From contig SZWC01023557.1 of NCBI GenBank assembly GCA_023375785.1, positions 3,202 to 36,026 of the forward strand: a stretch of DNA of 32,825 nucleotides, read 5' to 3'. The translations under genes and the position numbers were made by a program. Below the pieces are notes generated by a model that saw nothing but the letters and a program-made list of their open reading frames with translations, ran no database searches and was not told where the DNA came from. Below, piece after piece: positions 30,360-32,825 of this stretch (position 1 is the first letter of the stretch; each line of letters opens with the position of its first letter). This DNA comes from Penium margaritaceum (taxonomy: Eukaryota; Streptophyta; Zygnematophyceae; Desmidiales; Peniaceae).

Positions 30360-31156
30360 GATGTGTCAGTTGCTGGTCAGCTGCTATGCTCTTGCTGCTG
30401 ATGTAGACGCCACTGCTACCACGGATAGAGAGGCTGCTGGGTAGCGGTTGCTGCGGTTGGGGAGCGATTGCTGCGGTTGCAAGTGATGCGGCTGCAGCTG
30501 CCGAGGGTGCAACTCTGGCTGCGAATCCGGTGCTGCTGCTAAGGGTACTGGAGACACTGCAGGTGATCAATGCCACTGCCGCAAGTGCTGCGCCAAGAGT
30601 GCCTAGGCTTTTGGTCTAAGAGTAGTTGCGGCTGCCAAGGGTACGGGGGCAGCCGATGTGGCAGTTGTTGCAGTAGTTGATGCTGCAATTACGGGTGTCA
30701 CAGATGCAACTGGACGGCAGCTGCAATAGACCCCGGAGATGTGTGTGCTGCTGCCAGAAAAGTGGCGAGCAGGTACTGCTGTTGGTGGAGCAGCAGATGC
30801 AGAGCTACTCCCCACAACGCTGCTGCGGCTGCTCCTGCCGTTGCCAGTGGGCTTTAAAAGAAGCCGGGGTAGATGAGACAGGTAGGGCGGAAGACTGCGG
30901 GCAAAAGATGGTGTCGCAGCCCACGAGTATGCTAACGCCATGGGTGTGCCTGTGCAACTGCTGCTGCCGCAATGCAGTCACGCACGGTCTGGTCGGCAAG
31001 GACTGCGGCAGCAGGGCGACGTGGCTGGCAAGAGAGATGCCGGCCTTGACGGAGGCGAAGAGAGCGGCGGCACTGGCGACTACGACGATGGTGGACCCTC
31101 CCACGGCCAGGATATCGCGTTCAAGAAGAGAACACGCCTCACTCTCTCACTACGCT
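30360..31156 (-). repeat. Triplet-rich leader, element E
   Basis: PBS-to-ORF leader containing interrupted GCTGCTG/GCAGCTG triplets (about 30380-31030), more degraded than in A, C and D. No credible gene; both-strand Ala/Leu/Cys ORFs are repeat products. Confidence 0.65.
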
Positions 31157-31168
31157 GCTCTAGTATCT
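31157..31168 (-). other. Primer-binding site, element E (degenerate)
   Basis: Minus-strand AGATACTAGAGC aligned with TGGTATCAGAGC: four or five changes, but in the correct place between the LTR and leader. Confidence 0.5.
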
Positions 31169-32327
31169 GTGGGTAGTAGCACGTAGTGAGGGAACAAGGA
31201 GAAGAATGAAAGGGGCAAGTCCATAGAACAAGAACGTGGCATGGAGACGGACGAGGGACGTCAAACCAAGTGCACAAATTCACGCAGTCACAAGAGAGTG
31301 TAGCGAACCCCGTGAGATAGTGCGTAGAAGCTTCCTAGCAACACAGCCGTTGACCGGGCGTCAGTGCCTGGTCAGACGGTGACGACAGTCACAGGTCGTA
31401 CACACAACGGCAAGGGTTTGGCTAGGAGACACAAGACACAGTGTCAAAATGCTTCAACATAGCATATGCAGAGAGAGATGACAACTGACAGGTCCAGGGC
31501 ATAAATACCTGCCGCGGCGCACGGCGGGTGTCGCACGCGGCAGTCCAAGAGCTGTCCTAAAACCGGCCCAAAACCACTGTTTTGGCCGTAACTCTGCGCA
31601 CACATGTCAGAATCCTACGCCGTCTGAACCTAGACGTGCATAATCAAAAGAGGGACGCAGCGACTGGTCACATGCATGCATCCATCGACTGACAGCGAGT
31701 ATACAATGCAAAAACATGCAAATGGGCCTCATGGCCAGTCCGCCGAAAGGTGCCTGCAAGACGTAGAAGGCACAGCAAGGAGTCCCGGTGACATCTGGGG
31801 CTCTGGAACAGTGGTCGTTCAGCTCCAAGCGGGTAGTCCGCCGCCTGTCGTCGCGCCGGTGTCACCAGGGCCGCCTGTCTCAGGGATCTGCACGAGTATG
31901 GACACGGCCGAGTGGTCACAGTAAACTGTACAGGAACGGCACAAAGCACAACACCCCGTCGGGGAGGGAGCCAAGAGCGAGCGAGCGGCGAGCTCGCTCT
32001 CACTCGTGATCTCACCTCCACCACGCGGGTGTCGAACCTGCCCCCTCCNCCCCCCCCCCCCCCCCCCCCCCCCAAACCTTTTTTTGTCTTGTGGTTGCTT
32101 TTCTCACTGCATATCGCACTGCTCCATCCAAGGAGCCAGACCCGGGTGACCAAAATAGGAGTCAATCAGCACCATGTAACTGTTGGCCACCATGGCCAAC
32201 GACCATAGCTTAGTGACGACGAGTGAGGCAGCAGTGTTCCTCCTCTTTCTCAGTCACCTGCATCAGTGGCGAGTGGGGTTTGCAACGAGGCCAGAGGTCA
32301 CAGTGTGTACGAGACACAAAACCAACA
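31169..32327 (-). mobile_element. 5' LTR of element E, split by a solo LTR
   Basis: About 513 bp after removing the insertion 31313-31958. Minus-strand start TGTTGGTTTTGTG at 32327. Aligns with the A LTR at two blocks: the GAGCGAGC/GGGTGTCGAACCTG segment (31970-32040) and the TCAGTCACCTGC...GGCCAGAGGTCACA segment (32249-32302). Contains a poly-C tract with one N (32042-32073). Right of it is flank. Confidence 0.82.
31313..31953 (-). mobile_element. Solo LTR of the C family, inserted in E's LTR
   Basis: 641 bp, minus-strand start TGTTGTGCTTTGTGCCG, end GCACTATCTCA; collinear with C's LTRs (644 and 642 bp). Flanked by CCCCG on both sides (31308-31312 and 31954-31958) with no PBS or PPT beside it, so it is a complete solo LTR left by LTR-LTR recombination. 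Confidence 0.92.
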
Positions 32328-32710
32328 CCTCCTCATCTTGAATTTGGATTCCAAGTATTTCTGGGTCTTTTATTTTTCAGCGAAAATGTTTCCTAGTCAA
32401 ACTGATTAGGTGCCACCTACATGATTGTGCACAGTACCCTACTGTCAGCCATATTCATGCAAAACAATCATTTTGGTTCGCCCATGTGTTCTCATAAAAA
32501 CTACCCTTCATATAGGCAAATCACATGGGTTACCTTGAAAAAATTTCCCACAGTTGTTTGCACGTTAATCCGTGGGTTCATGCACATTGTTCATTATGGG
32601 AGGCCACACTGTCACTTAACACAAAAGGCGACTCCAGCACTGTACATAAAAGAACGCTCTCGCTACTGCTTTCGGAACCACAGTGACGGCCCGTTATCCT
32701 CCGTCATGCG

Positions 32711-32725
32711 GTCTCGAATCGAGAC
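32711..32725. repeat. 15-nt palindrome
   Basis: GTCTCGA-A-TCGAGAC: perfect 7-bp arms around one base. Confidence 0.7.
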
Positions 32726-32737
32726 GACATGACAGTG

Positions 32738-32766
32738 CACGCCCGCATTGAGTCAATGCGGGCGTG
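32738..32766. repeat. 29-nt perfect palindrome
   Basis: Arms of 14 bp (32738-32751 and 32753-32766, CACGCCCGCATTGA and its exact complement) around a single base. Could form a cruciform or be a dyad binding site or element end. Confidence 0.8.
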
Positions 32767-32825
32767 TGGTCACCGAATCTTACCCATGCACTACCCCACC
32801 CGGATTCTCGTCTAAGACAACCCCC

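Larger units (their letters stand above)
7788..32327 (-). mobile_element. Copia LTR retrotransposon E (outermost, split)
   Basis: Minus-strand element whose body is 24381-32327 (5' LTR, leader, upstream ORF, gag, PR, INT, RT, RNase H) and whose RNase H continues at 7788-7990 on the other side of inserted element D. Reading across the D insertion restores the RNase H frame at the target duplication ATATG. Its 3' PPT and LTR should lie left of B, outside the window. Same family as A. The many stops and frameshifts make it the most decayed element, consistent with being oldest. Confidence 0.85.
32328..32825. other. Flank right of element E, no gene seen
   Basis: Less GC-rich sequence without retroelement motifs, triplet repeats or a convincing ORF (longest frame about 100 codons, no motif). 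It is the only candidate host DNA in the window. Holds two palindromes (see 32711-32725 and 32738-32766). Confidence 0.5.

Noticed and set aside
31313-31953. First read as the 5' LTR of element E
   Set aside because: No PBS follows it, it has CCCCG on both sides, and E's own LTR continues on both flanks with similarity to the A LTR; it is a solo LTR.
32041-32073. Poly-C tract with an N as a possible biological signal
   Set aside because: Homopolymer with an ambiguous base inside an LTR; length is probably a sequencing or assembly artefact.
32421-32732. 103-codon ORF in the right flank as a host gene
   Set aside because: No motif, no homologue in the window, and length near chance for this composition.

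Overview
This is nuclear-type eukaryotic DNA, GC-rich, made almost entirely of Ty1/copia (Pseudoviridae-type) LTR retrotransposons nested in one another. I found no intact host gene, rRNA, tRNA, CRISPR or bacterial-type gene. The initiator-Met-tRNA primer sites (TGGTATCAGAG), the G-rich polypurine tracts directly before 3' LTRs, the TGTTG LTR starts and the domain order Gag-PR-INT-RT-RNase H all fit plant or algal copia elements. A green-lineage (algal or plant) host is my best guess. Species cannot be read from the sequence.

Layout, elements lettered left to right. A (minus strand, 1-4114) enters from the left edge with gag, an upstream Ala-rich ORF, a CAG-repeat leader, a primer-binding site and an LTR, then a strange LTR / PPT / N / partial-LTR junction. 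B (plus, 4115-7787) shows only an unusual Ser/Pro-, acidic- and Ala-rich coiled-coil ORF, then a PPT and 3' LTR; no pol is visible. E (minus) is the oldest and outermost element: 24381-32327 plus a 3' fragment at 7788-7990. D (minus, 7991-24375) is inserted in E's RNase H region, with 5-bp target duplications ATATG. C (plus, 8910-16712) is inserted in D just before D's 3' PPT. A solo LTR of the C family (31313-31953, duplication CCCCG) interrupts E's 5' LTR. B sits against E's 3' fragment and A sits against B, so the simplest history is E first, then B, D and the solo LTR into E, C into D, and A into B. Only about 500 bp at the right end (32328-32825) looks like non-element flank, and it carries two strong palindromes.

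None of the elements looks autonomous. Stops (mostly TAG/TGA at positions where relatives have Gln, Trp or Arg), frameshifts and lost catalytic residues are found throughout, but RT keeps YVDD in C, D and E. A and E are one LTR family. C, the solo LTR and, more distantly, B are another. D has its own LTR.

The least routine observations are: an Ala/Thr/Ser-rich ORF upstream of gag that stays open in both A and E and ends at the same place; a hairpin with an ACTG loop conserved in the leaders of A, E and D; long CAG-rich leaders in all four elements whose leader is visible; clusters of TGACGTCA-type palindromes just upstream of gag in C and D; and the duplicated coiled-coil ORF of element B in the position next to the 3' LTR. 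All family assignments come from motif reading by eye. No database search was possible.
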